Made by a program: the position numbers and the translations under genes
Assembly (NCBI RefSeq): GCF_018130505.1
Contig: NZ_JAFCKH010000011.1
Location: 186,001-250,000 of the forward strand
Length of the DNA stretch: 64,000 nt
From: Bradyrhizobium tropiciagri
GTDB lineage: Bacteria > Pseudomonadota > Alphaproteobacteria > Rhizobiales > Xanthobacteraceae
Direction: 5' to 3'
In this document: positions 35,198 through 44,816 of the stretch, piece by piece
Position numbering within the stretch: position 1 is the first letter of the stretch
Layout: every line of letters begins with the position of its first letter
The notes under the pieces: generated by a model
Seen by the model: only the letters and a program-made list of their open reading frames with translations
Database searches by the model: none
What the model was told of the DNA's origin: nothing

Positions 35198-36259
35198 CTA
35201 ATTCAGCTTGAGACGCGGAAAGGTTTCGAGCGGATTGTCCGCGCACATCCGCTCGACGAGGCTCTTCGGCAGATGCGGCGGGATCGGATCGTCGCCGTCG
35301 AACTGCCAGTGCGGATAGTCCGACGCGAACAGGAACATCTTTTCGGAGCCAATCTGGTCGATGATGTCGGCGACGCCGGTTGCATCGAGCGGCGCGTCGA
35401 ACGGCTGCATGGTGACGCGGAAATGGTCGCGGATGATCGCGGCCGGCTCGCGCTCGACCCACGGCACCTCGACGCGCACGCCGCGCCAGGTCTTGTTGGC
35501 GCGCCACATGAAGGCCGGCAGCCAGCTCACGCCCGATTCCATCAGCACCACCGTCAGCCCCGGAAACTTTCCGAACACGCCTTCATAGATCAGGCTCAGC
35601 GCCTGCGCCTGGAACGCCTGCGCTTCGGCGAGATAATATTCGTAGCGGTAGGACGGCCAGCCGACCGAGCTCGGCGCGCTGCGGTAGGCGCTGCCGGCGT
35701 GGATCGCGAGCGGCAGTTTGTATTTCTCGGCGGCCTGGTAAATCGGCCAATAGTGTCGCCGCCCGAGCAGTGTCTCGCCCTGCGAGGGCACCAGCACCGA
35801 GACGAAGCGGTTGTCGCCGGCGCGGCGCTCGATCTCCTCGACCGCCAGATCCGGTGCCTGGATCGGCACCACGATCGAAGCGCGCAGCCGCTTGTCCTTC
35901 GCCAGCCACTCGGCCGCGATCCAGTCGTTGATCGCCCTGCAGAAGTCGGCCGCCATGTAGGAATCGAACACCGCCTGCGCGCCGTAGACCACGTTGCAGA
36001 TGGCGTGGCTGGCGCCGAGCTGGTCGAACGCACCGCGCTGCACCATGGCAAGATCACTGCCGGGCTTGCGGCCGTCGGCCGGCCGCCAATCGGCACGTCC
36101 CGACAGCGGCATCGACGGCGGATAGGAATTGAGGTCGAGCCCGTCGATGGCGCGGCTGACCACCTGCTCCTTCCAGTGATCGCTGAGATAAGGCAGCAGC
36201 GTAGTGCGCGTTCCCCCCACCGCGGGATGGATATCGCAGTCGATGCGCGTGGCCGCCAT
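35198..36259 (-). CDS. Amidohydrolase-2 family hydrolase/decarboxylase
   Basis: A 353-residue paralogue-like neighbour of the previous enzyme. Seen: MAATRIDCDIHPAVGG (D-x-H), AIHAGSAYRSAPSSVGWPSY, TVVLMESGVSWLPAFMWRANK and FASDYPHWQFDGDD. The two share the same order of motifs, so they arose by duplication but have clearly diverged. It is the first gene of the presumed amidohydrolase-amidohydrolase-Rieske set. Confidence 0.88.
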   Translation of the reverse strand: MAATRIDCDIHPAVGGTRTTLLPYLSDHWKEQVVSRAIDGLDLNSYPPSMPLSGRADWRPADGRKPGSDLAMVQRGAFDQLGASHAICNVVYGAQAVFDSYMAADFCRAINDWIAAEWLAKDKRLRASIVVPIQAPDLAVEEIERRAGDNRFVSVLVPSQGETLLGRRHYWPIYQAAEKYKLPLAIHAGSAYRSAPSSVGWPSYRYEYYLAEAQAFQAQALSLIYEGVFGKFPGLTVVLMESGVSWLPAFMWRANKTWRGVRVEVPWVEREPAAIIRDHFRVTMQPFDAPLDATGVADIIDQIGSEKMFLFASDYPHWQFDGDDPIPPHLPKSLVERMCADNPLETFPRLKLN

Positions 36260-36500
36260 GGCGTTCCCCAGAGCTCAAGTCTTTGTTGCTTGTTGGCGGC
36301 GTTGCTGCCGCGACGCGGACTGTGGCCCCGATGGCGCGATCATGCAAGCCGCTCAACGCGGGGCCGCCCTGCCCTGGCAGCGCATCGCCGCCTTCACGCA
36401 ATCTTGCGGGATTGCATGTGAATGACGTCACCATGTCAGGATGCGCGGCGTGTTAGCCGTTCCGTGTCACGGAAAGCGCGAAGACATCGAGGAGACCGCA

Positions 36501-36992
36501 ATGAGAGTTGGTATCGGTCCCGGTGCATTGGCGATCGTCGTATGCACCCTGTCGCAGGCCGCGGCCGCTTCAGGTCCGACCGCCGCCACCGCCTCCGGCT
36601 CGGTGGCGCTGGCGCTCGCCGGCGTGGTCGCGCCCTATTCGCAGTTGCCGGATGCCGAGAAGAAGCTCGTCGCCGCGCTGTTCGCCGGCGACGGCAATGT
36701 CGCCCATGCGGGCAAGATCACGCTCACCGCCGACAAGATCGTCTGCCGCGCCAGCAACGTCGATATCACCTCGCGGTCCTGCGAACTCACCTTCGGCAGC
36801 CACATCCGCACGGTGAAAGGCCGCGAGGCCAACGAGATCTTCGCCACCGAAGCACTAGCCGGCGTGCCCGGAGACGGCGCCGCCGGCACGATCTTCGAGG
36901 CGCTGTCAAAACTGTCCTGCACGCTCGATCTTGCCGTGATCAAGGACAAGTCCGGTGGCGGCGCCAGCTGCAGCTTCGAGCCGGGGAACTAG
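36501..36992 (+). CDS. Exported protein of unknown function
   Basis: A 163-residue exported protein with a signal peptide (cleavage near QAAAASG). The mature part has two Cys pairs (CRASNVDITSRSC, SKLSCTLD and GASCSFE), probably disulphide bonded. I do not recognise a family. GAGGAG precedes the ATG at the right spacing; a longer in-frame start further upstream would place non-signal residues first. Stand-alone gene. Confidence 0.7.
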   Translation: MRVGIGPGALAIVVCTLSQAAAASGPTAATASGSVALALAGVVAPYSQLPDAEKKLVAALFAGDGNVAHAGKITLTADKIVCRASNVDITSRSCELTFGSHIRTVKGREANEIFATEALAGVPGDGAAGTIFEALSKLSCTLDLAVIKDKSGGGASCSFEPGN

Positions 36993-37300
36993 CGGGCTGC
37001 GGCTTGATCAGCGACCTCCGCGCTGCGCGGTTTCGCCGCAATAGCTACGGCAGTGGCAAGGGCTATGTTGATTTTGCCATGATCTACATCCTCTGCATCG
37101 ACACCCATATTGCGCGGCTCGGCTTGCGCGCCGGACGTCTGCACGCAGGCACCTAGCCGGGCGGCCGTCGCGCGCGCCGTCCGGTTCATCAGCATCATCG
37201 CACATCAATCGGTTCGCGGCCTCGAGCAGCAGGAACTACGCCTGCCTCAATGGACACCGCGTGACCGCAATCGACCATTTTCAATCCACAGGGAGCAGAC
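36993..37300. other. Intergenic region, nothing recognisable
   Basis: About 300 bases between the exported protein and the Rnk gene. No frame on either strand is convincing and no repeat or hairpin stands out. Confidence 0.5.
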
Positions 37301-37711
37301 ATGCGCCATCGCAATCATCACAGTACGACCAATCCTCCACTGCCTCCGATCGTGATCGCGGCGAGCGAAGCGCTGCGTCTCGGCGCGCTGGCCGACACCA
37401 GCATGGCGGTGTTTCCGCGCGTCGCCCAGTTCCTCGCGCGCGAGACCGAGCGGGCACAGATCGTGGCCGATGACGCCGAGCTGCGCGGCGTGGTCCGGAT
37501 GGGATCGCGGGTGCGCTATTGCGACGACGAGACCGGCGACGTCCGCGAGGTCGTGCTGGTGTATCCGCACGAAGCCGACATCGCCCAGCGGCGGGTCTCG
37601 GTCCTGACGCCGGTCGGCGCCGCGCTGATCGGACTATCGGTCGGCCAGACCATCGAATTTCAGACGCCGAGCCATCACACCCGTGCGGTGAAGATCCTGG
37701 CGGTGGATTAG
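37301..37711 (+). CDS. rnk: Rnk-family nucleoside diphosphate kinase regulator (GreA/B-like)
   Basis: A 136-residue protein matching Rnk, which has a GreA/GreB-like C-terminal domain (VRMGSRVRYCDDETGDVREVVLVYPHEADI, LTPVGAALIGLSVGQTIEF) and a short N-terminal helix bundle (FLARETERA) instead of the long coiled coil of Gre factors. Such proteins bind RNA polymerase and influence nucleotide kinase expression. Full length for the family. Confidence 0.85.
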   Translation: MRHRNHHSTTNPPLPPIVIAASEALRLGALADTSMAVFPRVAQFLARETERAQIVADDAELRGVVRMGSRVRYCDDETGDVREVVLVYPHEADIAQRRVSVLTPVGAALIGLSVGQTIEFQTPSHHTRAVKILAVD

Positions 37712-37712
37712 C

Positions 37713-38381
37713 TCACCCCGCCACCCGCAACGCCGTCACCGCGACGCAGGAATTGCCGAACGGGATCAGCATCACCTGCGCGCCGTTCGGAAGCGCCAGC
37801 GTGGCGAGATCACCGAGCGTGCCGCTCTGGCCGTGCAGCTTGGCGAGTTCGGCCGCGACGGCGGGGCAGCTCTCGGCGCTCGGCGTCACCCGCACCAGAT
37901 TGCCCTCGCAGGACGATCCGACCGGCGCCGCGAACACGATGCCGGCGGCGCGCTGCGCGTTTTGCGGGTTCTGGCTCGGCGTCAGCGCGACCAGCGACTG
38001 CACCGAATGGGCGTTGCCGGCCTTCTGGTCCCACTGCGACTGCGCGGTATAGGTCGAGTTCACCGCGAGCCCGCGGCCGAGCGTGCCGAACACGTTGGCG
38101 CAGGTCACGATGTTACCCTGCCTCGCGTGGTCGTCGAACACCGTCGGCTGCTGTTGCGCGGCCTGCTGCGGCAACACCGGCGCCGCGGCGGCCGGCGATT
38201 GCGTCTCCTGCGGACGCGGCTTGTGCGGCTGCTTGGCGGCCTTCCTGGCCGGCGCCGGCGCGGGCTGCGGCTGCAGCGGCATCGGTTGCTGCAGCTGCTG
38301 GGCATAGACGACGACACCGGCCGCACCGAGCGCCGCCACGACCACCGCCGCGAAGATCAAGACCAGGGTCCTCGGTCGCAT
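37713..38381 (-). CDS. Membrane-anchored Pro/Gln-rich periplasmic protein
   Basis: A 222-residue protein: one N-terminal membrane helix (LVLIFAAVVVAALGAAGVVVYA, about 5-26), a Pro/Ala/Gln-rich linker to about residue 80, and a C-terminal domain of about 140 residues with Cys in VTCANVFGTLG, SSCEGNLV, ESCPAVAAEL and NSCVAVTAL, probably disulphides. I do not recognise the domain. It follows the IalB-like gene after 84 bases and the adhesin before that, all on one strand, so it may help adhesin assembly or display at the envelope. Confidence 0.7.
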   Translation of the reverse strand: MRPRTLVLIFAAVVVAALGAAGVVVYAQQLQQPMPLQPQPAPAPARKAAKQPHKPRPQETQSPAAAAPVLPQQAAQQQPTVFDDHARQGNIVTCANVFGTLGRGLAVNSTYTAQSQWDQKAGNAHSVQSLVALTPSQNPQNAQRAAGIVFAAPVGSSCEGNLVRVTPSAESCPAVAAELAKLHGQSGTLGDLATLALPNGAQVMLIPFGNSCVAVTALRVAG

Positions 38382-38465
38382 CAGCTGCTTGTCCTCATGT
38401 CTTGATTCATGTCTCGGCCTTTCGATGCGGATGTGCGGTCTCCAGATCGGCATGCCGCGCCCTCG

Positions 38466-39044
38466 TCATTTCAGCTTCGTCAGCACGACGGAGAGCCCGT
38501 CGAGCGGCGCCTCCAGCGCCACCGGTCCGATCTGCGGGAGCTGGTAGGACACGAGGCACGGCGTCGCCGCGCGAATGTGCCGCTTCAGCACGTTGCCGAT
38601 CGCAATGGTGGCGAAGCAGAAGGCGGCGTCGCATTGATCGGTCTGCGCGACGATGCGATCCGGCGTGTCACCCATGGCGAGTTCGATCCGCGCGCCGACG
38701 CCGGCGCTCGCCGGGATACGCATCATCATCAGCGGCTTGCCGTCGGCGGTCGCGACCAGTGACCAGTTGAATGCGACCGCGCCCTGCGCGTTGACGATCG
38801 ACTGGGTGACGTTGCAGACGCGGCGTTTCGACTTCAGGCTCTCGTCGCAGATCAGCGTCCAGTTCTTGAACGGCTGGATCATCCGCCTGAATTCGCCGAG
38901 CGTCTCGCCCTGCGGGATCGCGACGTCCGACGGCTTCACGAGATAGCCGGCGGGCGGCGCGGGCTGCGCGCCGGCGCCCGCAGCTCCGCACAGCCAGATC
39001 GCCGACGCCAGACATGCCAGCCGCCTCGTCGACACCAGGATCAA
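38466..39044 (-). CDS. IalB-like (invasion-associated locus B) exported protein
   Basis: A 192-residue exported protein of the invasion-associated-locus-B family. Seen: signal peptide ending near GAGAQPAPP, then FKNWTLICDE, RRVCNVTQSI, QTDQCDAAFCFATIAIG and LVSYQLPQIGPVALEAPLDGL, typical of the beta-rich IalB domain with paired Cys. IalB itself helps Bartonella enter erythrocytes; in rhizobia its role is unknown. Its ATG overlaps the adhesin stop codon (ATGA), coupling translation of the two. Confidence 0.82.
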   Translation of the reverse strand: MILVSTRRLACLASAIWLCGAAGAGAQPAPPAGYLVKPSDVAIPQGETLGEFRRMIQPFKNWTLICDESLKSKRRVCNVTQSIVNAQGAVAFNWSLVATADGKPLMMMRIPASAGVGARIELAMGDTPDRIVAQTDQCDAAFCFATIAIGNVLKRHIRAATPCLVSYQLPQIGPVALEAPLDGLSVVLTKLK

Positions 39045-42000
39045 TTCAGCGTCAAGCTGACGCCGGCGCTGACGCCCCAGTCGCCGCCGGCGGTGGTCGC
39101 CGCCGCGTTGGAGCGCAGCCGGCCGTTCTCGCTGGTATAGCCGAGACCGAAGGCGAGCGCGCCCTGGCTGCGCCAGACGCCGCCGCCGGCCGAGGCGCTG
39201 ACCTTGCCGGGCCGATCATCATAGCGCAGCGAGGCGGCGGCCATGCCGATCGCCGCGGCGCGCCAGGCATCCTGCCGCACCTCGCCGATCTGGCCATTGA
39301 GCTGCTGGAACGCGCTGTTGAGCTGGTTGACGTTGACCGCGTCGGTGCCGGCGACGCCCGCCGCCACATTGCTGATGGTCACCGGCGCGCCGTTGCCGCT
39401 GTTCAGCGTCAGCTTGTTGGTGGTGCCGCCGGATCCGTCGCCGTCGTAATGGATCGTGCTCGAGGCCAGCGCCTGCAGCTGGCTGACATTGACCGCATCG
39501 GTCGCGGCCGAGCCCGCCGCGACATTGGTGACGCGGCGCTCGTTGCCGGTTGAGCCGACCGAGACTTCGCCGGTCGCAACGCCCGCCACCGCCTTGCCGA
39601 CAACAGGCGTATAGGCCGCATCGCTCAGGCTGGCCGTGGTGGTGGAGTTGGCACCGAGCGCCAGCGAGTTGGCCTGCGTCGCCCTCGCGCCGGCGCCGAG
39701 CGCGACCGAATTGTCGGCCGACGCGGCAGCGCCGTTGCCCATCGCAACCGCGTTGGTGGCGCTGGCCACCGCCTGGCCGCCGACCGCGATGCTTTCCGTG
39801 CCGGTCGCCGAGGAATCCGCCGCGGTCGAATTGGCGTGGAAATACTTGATGCCGCCGCTGCCGTTGGTGATGTTGTTGACCGTGGTGTAGAGGCCGTCGA
39901 GCGCGGTGTTGGTGGCCCAGAGCTGCGAGCCGTTGATCGCATCGGTCGAGGTCGAGTTGATCTGGCCCGCAGCCAGATTGGTGATGGTGCGTTCCGAACC
40001 CGCGCTGCCGACGCTCACCGTCGAGGTCGGCGTAGTGCCGGCGAAATTGTAGCTGGTGCCGCCGATCGCTGCGCTGGTGGTCTGCACCACGGCCGAGGTG
40101 GTCGAGTTGGCGCCGAGCGCAACGTCGCCGGCCTGCGCGGTCGCCTTGGCGTTGGCGCCGAGCGCGACACTGGTCGGATTGGTGGTCGACGATCCCGCGC
40201 CGAACGACAGCGACTGGATGCCGTTGGCCTGCGCGTTGGTGCCGAGCGCAATGCCGTCGGCAAAGCTGACCAGCGAATTCTGCCCGATGGCGATGCCGCC
40301 GGGCGCGGTCTGCTGCACCAATGCGCCAAAACCCATGCCGATGCCGTTGTCGCCGTTGACCACGGTTTCCGCGCCGACCGCGACGGAGTTGTTGCCGACG
40401 GCGAGCGAGTCCGCGAGCGTCGAGTTGGCGTGGAAGTATTTCGTCGGCGTGACCGAGAACGAGGCCAACGCGCCGGTCAATTGCCGCAGCGTGACGGCGT
40501 CGCTCGATTCGGTGCCGTCGGCCACGTTGGTGATCTGGCGATAGCTCGTCGAGGTGCCGACCGAGACCGCGCCGAGCAACGTCTTGTCGGTGGTGTTGTA
40601 GGGGATGACCGTGCCGCCGATGATGCCGGAAGCCGGCGCGAGCGTGCGGTCGGCCACCGAGCCCGAGCCGATCGCGACGCTGTCGGCGATCGTGGCCTGG
40701 GTGTTGAAGCCGACCGCCGTGGCGTTCGCCGCGGTCGCCGATGCGGCGACGCCGGCCGCCATCGAATTGGCTCCGGTCGCGCCGTTGTTGGTGTAGTTGG
40801 CCTGCTGGGTGCCGCCGTCGTTGACGCTGTAATAGTGCGTCAGGCCGTTGCTGACGACGGTCGTGAGGCTGTCGATCGCCGAGGTCGCTGCAAACAGCTG
40901 CGAGCCGTTGATCGCGTCGGTCGAGGCGTTGCTGACCCGCCCCGCCGCGACGTTGGTGATGGTGCGCTCGTTGCCGACCGTGCCGACACTGACAGTGGAG
41001 GTCGGGGTCGTGCCAGCGAATGCGTAGGTGGTGCCGCCGATGACCATGCTGGCGGTCTGGACCGCGGCGCTGGTCTGGCTGCCCGAGCCGAGCGCGATAT
41101 CGTTGGCATTGGTCGCGGTCGCGCCGCTGCCGATCGACACCGAGCCGCTGCCGGTGGCGGTCGACACCGGTCCGATCGCAACCGCGTCGGTCCCGACGGC
41201 ATTGGAATCGGCCAGCGTCGAATTGGCGTGGAAATACTTGATGCCGGCGCCGCTGTTGATGTTGTTGACGGTGGTGGCGAGGCCGTCGACGGCCTGGTTG
41301 GTGGCAAACAGCTGCGAGCCGTTGACCGCATCGGTCGAAGCGTTGCCGAGCCGGCCAGCCGCGACATTGGTGACGGTGCGCTCGGCACCGGGCGCGCCGA
41401 CGCTAACCGTCGAGGTCGCCGTCGTGCCCGCGAAGCCGTAGGTGGTGCCGTTGATCACCGTATTCGGCGTGTTGACGACGGCCGCGGTCACGCTGCCCGA
41501 GCCGAGCGCGACGTCGCCGGCGCTTGCGGCCGCAATGGCGGCATTACCCAGCGCGACATTGCCCGCGAGACCTGCGGCGCCCGCGGTCGAGCCGTTGCCG
41601 AGTGCAACTGAGCCCTGACCGATCGCCTTGTTGTTGTTGCCGATCGCGACGGCGCCTGCGGCCTGGTTGCCAGCGGTCGCAGTCGCGGTGCCGTCGCTGT
41701 TGGCGATGTTGTTTGCGCCGCCGGTGAACGCGCCGGTGCCGCTGGCGAAACTGGGGTCACCGATCGCGACGGCGCCGTTGCCGAAAGCGACGTTGCCTGC
41801 GCCGACCGCGACCGCCTGGCCGCCGGTCGCCACCGCGTTGGTGCCCAGGGCGACCGCATTGGCGGAACTGGCCGCGGCATTGTTACCGATAGCGATGGCG
41901 CTTGTCGCCGACGCATTGGCGCCGATGCCGAGCGCGGTGCTGCCGACCCCGCCGGCGTTGGCGCTGACGCCGGCCGCGAGAGAATTGTTTCCTGTCGCAT

Positions 42001-43234
42001 TCGCGCCAGACCCGAACGAGGAGGCGTTTATGCCGCTGGCAACGGCCGTGTTACCAACCGCCGTGCTGGCGGCGGCGCTCGCATTTGAGGTGGTGCCGAT
42101 CGCCAGCGAGCTCGTGCCGGCGGCACTGGCCCCAACGCCGTTCGCAAGCGAACTAATGCCGTTGGATGCCGCATTGTTGCCGATCGCGATGCCGCCTGTC
42201 GCCGCGGCATTGACGATCGCGCCCGATCCGAGCGCGACCGAGCCTCCGGTGCTCAGCGCCTGCGCCTGGTTACCCACGGCAACGGCAAAATCCCCGGACG
42301 CAATCGAGGAGCTACCTCCAGCGAACGTGTTGATCCCCGACGCGGTGGCCTGCTTGCCAAGGGCAGTCGCGCTGTCTGCCGAGGCAACCGACGCCCAGCC
42401 TCCCGCCCATGAATAGTTGGCGCTAGCCAAGGAACTCACGCCGACCGCGGTGGCGTTTCCTCCCGTGGCGTGGGCGAACGTGCCCAGGGCGCTCGCGCCG
42501 GCTCCGGTGGCATTGGCTTGAACGCCGAGCGCGACCGAATTGACGCCACTTGAAATCGTGCCCTGGCCCAGCGCCATCGCGCCGCCGCCGCCCGTGGCCT
42601 GCGCGTTCAGGCCGAGCGCCACCGAATATTGTGCCGACGAAACGGATTGACGCCCAACTGCAATGGCGTCGACCTGAGATGCGGTCACGTCTGTGCCAAT
42701 GCCGATGGCGCTCACGGCAAGGGCACCGGTTCCCGCAGCCGTGCGCGAGCCGAGATAGACGGAGTTGAGCTGTGAAGCGATCGACTGGAAGCCAATCGCC
42801 ACGGCATTCTGGGCGGCTGCGCTGGTGCTGGTGCCTTGGGCAACGGCATCTAATCCGGGCGCCGATGCTCCACTTCCAATCGCGATAGCGCGCAGCCCGC
42901 TTGCCACCGATCCGGTGTCGATCGCCACGGAATCAACGCCGGTCGCACTTCCGCCGCCAAGCTGCACGCTTCCCGCGCTGGCGGCCGAGGCGGTGACCAT
43001 CACGACGGCAATCGCGCCAAGCGTCGTCGCGACGGCTGATCCGCTCGTTCCCAGTGTCCCGAGACCCAAGCGGTCCCGTTTCACGCCAAGGATTCGGTGC
43101 GCCTGACGCAACACCGCCAACAGCTGCCGCCGGAGCGAACGGCTGTCGGCATCGCCTGACGCGACCCAGCTCCGCACGAAGCCGGTGCGGCTGTGACGCT
43201 TCAGCGATTCGGTCGAGTTGCGTGCGACGGCCAT
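39041..43234 (-). CDS. Trimeric autotransporter adhesin (YadA/Hia-like)
   Basis: A 1397-residue surface adhesin. Seen: a long signal of about 88 residues (MAVARNSTESLKRHSRT, the charged extended region of such adhesins, then GAIAVVMVTASAASA), a passenger made of degenerate 14-residue YadA-head repeats (VALG-N-A-A-T-G type), neck/stalk segments STDAVNGSQLFATNQAVDGL repeated several times, and the C-terminal YadA anchor (WRAAAIGMAAASLRYDD to ending VSLTLN) that forms the trimeric outer-membrane barrel. Passenger repeats make the DNA highly repetitive on this strand. The adhesin is followed by an overlapping IalB-like gene and a Pro-rich anchored protein. It probably binds host or surface ligands. 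Confidence 0.93.
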   Translation of the reverse strand: MAVARNSTESLKRHSRTGFVRSWVASGDADSRSLRRQLLAVLRQAHRILGVKRDRLGLGTLGTSGSAVATTLGAIAVVMVTASAASAGSVQLGGGSATGVDSVAIDTGSVASGLRAIAIGSGASAPGLDAVAQGTSTSAAAQNAVAIGFQSIASQLNSVYLGSRTAAGTGALAVSAIGIGTDVTASQVDAIAVGRQSVSSAQYSVALGLNAQATGGGGAMALGQGTISSGVNSVALGVQANATGAGASALGTFAHATGGNATAVGVSSLASANYSWAGGWASVASADSATALGKQATASGINTFAGGSSSIASGDFAVAVGNQAQALSTGGSVALGSGAIVNAAATGGIAIGNNAASNGISSLANGVGASAAGTSSLAIGTTSNASAAASTAVGNTAVASGINASSFGSGANATGNNSLAAGVSANAGGVGSTALGIGANASATSAIAIGNNAAASSANAVALGTNAVATGGQAVAVGAGNVAFGNGAVAIGDPSFASGTGAFTGGANNIANSDGTATATAGNQAAGAVAIGNNNKAIGQGSVALGNGSTAGAAGLAGNVALGNAAIAAASAGDVALGSGSVTAAVVNTPNTVINGTTYGFAGTTATSTVSVGAPGAERTVTNVAAGRLGNASTDAVNGSQLFATNQAVDGLATTVNNINSGAGIKYFHANSTLADSNAVGTDAVAIGPVSTATGSGSVSIGSGATATNANDIALGSGSQTSAAVQTASMVIGGTTYAFAGTTPTSTVSVGTVGNERTITNVAAGRVSNASTDAINGSQLFAATSAIDSLTTVVSNGLTHYYSVNDGGTQQANYTNNGATGANSMAAGVAASATAANATAVGFNTQATIADSVAIGSGSVADRTLAPASGIIGGTVIPYNTTDKTLLGAVSVGTSTSYRQITNVADGTESSDAVTLRQLTGALASFSVTPTKYFHANSTLADSLAVGNNSVAVGAETVVNGDNGIGMGFGALVQQTAPGGIAIGQNSLVSFADGIALGTNAQANGIQSLSFGAGSSTTNPTSVALGANAKATAQAGDVALGANSTTSAVVQTTSAAIGGTSYNFAGTTPTSTVSVGSAGSERTITNLAAGQINSTSTDAINGSQLWATNTALDGLYTTVNNITNGSGGIKYFHANSTAADSSATGTESIAVGGQAVASATNAVAMGNGAAASADNSVALGAGARATQANSLALGANSTTTASLSDAAYTPVVGKAVAGVATGEVSVGSTGNERRVTNVAAGSAATDAVNVSQLQALASSTIHYDGDGSGGTTNKLTLNSGNGAPVTISNVAAGVAGTDAVNVNQLNSAFQQLNGQIGEVRQDAWRAAAIGMAAASLRYDDRPGKVSASAGGGVWRSQGALAFGLGYTSENGRLRSNAAATTAGGDWGVSAGVSLTLN

Positions 43235-43769
43235 TGTGCTTCCCCTTCGTGACAGCTTGTCAAGACGCGGGTATTGCAGCGCCGCAGCGCAGGCCTGCCG
43301 GACACATATGCGGACATATGAGGATGATGGCGCACGGCGCGATCATCGTCCGATCCTGGCTGATGACGTGGCGAGCTTAGCGAACGCATCTTTGCCACCC
43401 AGCGTTCGCCCGGCTGCCATCACAATGCCCCCGAGTCGTCATGAAGAAAAAGGATAGACACAATTTCGTCAGCGTCACTCAGCACGCCGTCCAAATAGAT
43501 GGCAGATCGTCTCACAAGTTGAACGATCCGCGCGGCACACGGCGCGCGGAGAACGCACAATGCATTCGACCGTGCACAGGACGGGTGTCTGCGTGCGCTG
43601 CCGCCGCGCGAATGATTCGCGAACTTGAAGGACCCGTCATCCTGAGGCGCGAGCGCAGCGAGCCTCGAAGGATGAATCGGCCCGGCTGGCGGCCGTCGAT
43701 CCTTCGAGGCTCGCTGCGCTCGCACCCCGGGATGACGGGTCCATCGTCGTCGCGAAAAATCTACAGCCC
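43235..43769. other. Upstream region of the adhesin and palindrome
   Basis: About 535 bases without a convincing gene. It should hold the adhesin promoter, and its right part holds a long imperfect palindrome (listed separately). The GC of the left part is lower than that of the coding DNA. Confidence 0.5.
43632..43740. repeat. Long imperfect palindrome with ACCCGTCATC arms
   Basis: Arms ACCCGTCATCCTGAGGCGCG... and ...GGGATGACGGGT enclose a second pair GAGCGCAGCGAGCCTCGAAG/CTTCGAGGCTCGCTGCGCTC. A dispersed-repeat type found only once in this window. Confidence 0.8.
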
Positions 43770-44816
43770 TCAGCTGCCGACCGATCCGCGACGTCGACCG
43801 GCGCGGGCTTCGCGCGGGCTGATGCCGAACTCGCGACGGAATGCGCGTGCGAAGTCGGACGCCAGCTTGAAGCCGTGGCGATAGGCGATCTCCTGCACCT
43901 GACGGTCGGTGCCGCCGACGAGTTCGTCATGCGCGGCACGCAGCCGCTTGCGCAGGATATAACCGGCGACGCCGCCGACATTCTCGAAGGCCCGATAGAG
44001 ATTGGAGCGCGAGATCCGCAGTTGCTGCGCGACGCGATCCGGCGTCAGAGCGTAATCGCCGAGATGCGCTTCGATATAATGACGTGCCCGCTCGAACAGC
44101 AGCGATTCCATCGCGCCCTGCGCCTGGGCCTCGGCCGACAGTTGCACACATGCGGCGATCATGTTCGCGGTCGCGCGTCCGGCCTGCCGCAGTTCGTCGG
44201 GCGACATCACGGATAGTCGCATTTCGAGCCGGTCCAGGTAATCGATCAGCAGCTCGATCAGATTGCCCGACAGGATGAGGTTGCAGACGCTGTCGAGCTG
44301 CCCGGCCGCGGCGGCGAACGCGCCGCGCGGCAGGCCGAGCACCAGGCCGTCATAGTCGGTGATGCGGCCCTGAAAATCGTCATCGAGCGAGATCAGGAAC
44401 ATCGCACCCGGCCGGGCGTGCAGCCGCCGCTCGCCGGTTTCGAACCAGGCTTCGCCGGAGCGGACGCGAAACAGCCACCAGAAATCGACGCGCGGGCGTT
44501 GCGATGGTTTGGGCGCACGCGCGAATGTTTGAGCCGCAAAGCGTCCCGACGTGAACACCACGTTGGCCATGTTGCAGGTCAGGTACTCGACTTGGAACCC
44601 TTGTGTGGAATCGTGTCCCGGCGGCGGTGCGACCTCGAGCAGCGAGGCCATGCGCGTCTTCCAGATTTCGAACTGCTCGCGCGCCTGATAGGGCCGGGTC
44701 GAGAACAGCCGCGGCGGCGACGCGCTGATATCCCTGATGTCGCGAGGCTCGCGCGGCAGGGGGACATGTTCCGGGGGTTTCGCCGCGCGCGCCGCAGTAT
44801 CGTCGTCGTCTTGCAT
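43770..44816 (-). CDS. AraC-family transcriptional regulator
   Basis: A 348-residue regulator with an N-terminal AraC-binding-like domain (RPRVDFWWLFRVRSGEAWFETGERRLHARPGAMFLI) and a C-terminal AraC helix-turn-helix pair (LTPDRVAQQLRISRSNLYRAFENVG and VQEIAYRHGFKLASDFARAFRREFGISPREA). It has the length of the AraC-binding-like (PF14525) group. No neighbour is an obvious target; the nearest genes are the adhesin operon on the same strand and an unknown protein. Start is the first ATG. Confidence 0.9.
   Translation of the reverse strand: MQDDDDTAARAAKPPEHVPLPREPRDIRDISASPPRLFSTRPYQAREQFEIWKTRMASLLEVAPPPGHDSTQGFQVEYLTCNMANVVFTSGRFAAQTFARAPKPSQRPRVDFWWLFRVRSGEAWFETGERRLHARPGAMFLISLDDDFQGRITDYDGLVLGLPRGAFAAAAGQLDSVCNLILSGNLIELLIDYLDRLEMRLSVMSPDELRQAGRATANMIAACVQLSAEAQAQGAMESLLFERARHYIEAHLGDYALTPDRVAQQLRISRSNLYRAFENVGGVAGYILRKRLRAAHDELVGGTDRQVQEIAYRHGFKLASDFARAFRREFGISPREARAGRRRGSVGS

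Noticed and set aside
37080-37156. Short frame in the gap before rnk
   Set aside because: Twenty-five residues, no ribosome site and no recognisable features.
39836-41611. 591-codon plus-strand frame opposite the adhesin passenger
   Set aside because: Created by the repetitive passenger sequence; the encoded protein is a shadow of its repeats.
41000-43000. Repetitive DNA suggesting a CRISPR array or minisatellite
   Set aside because: The repeats are codon-phased 42-base units of the YadA-head motif, with varied sequence and no spacers.
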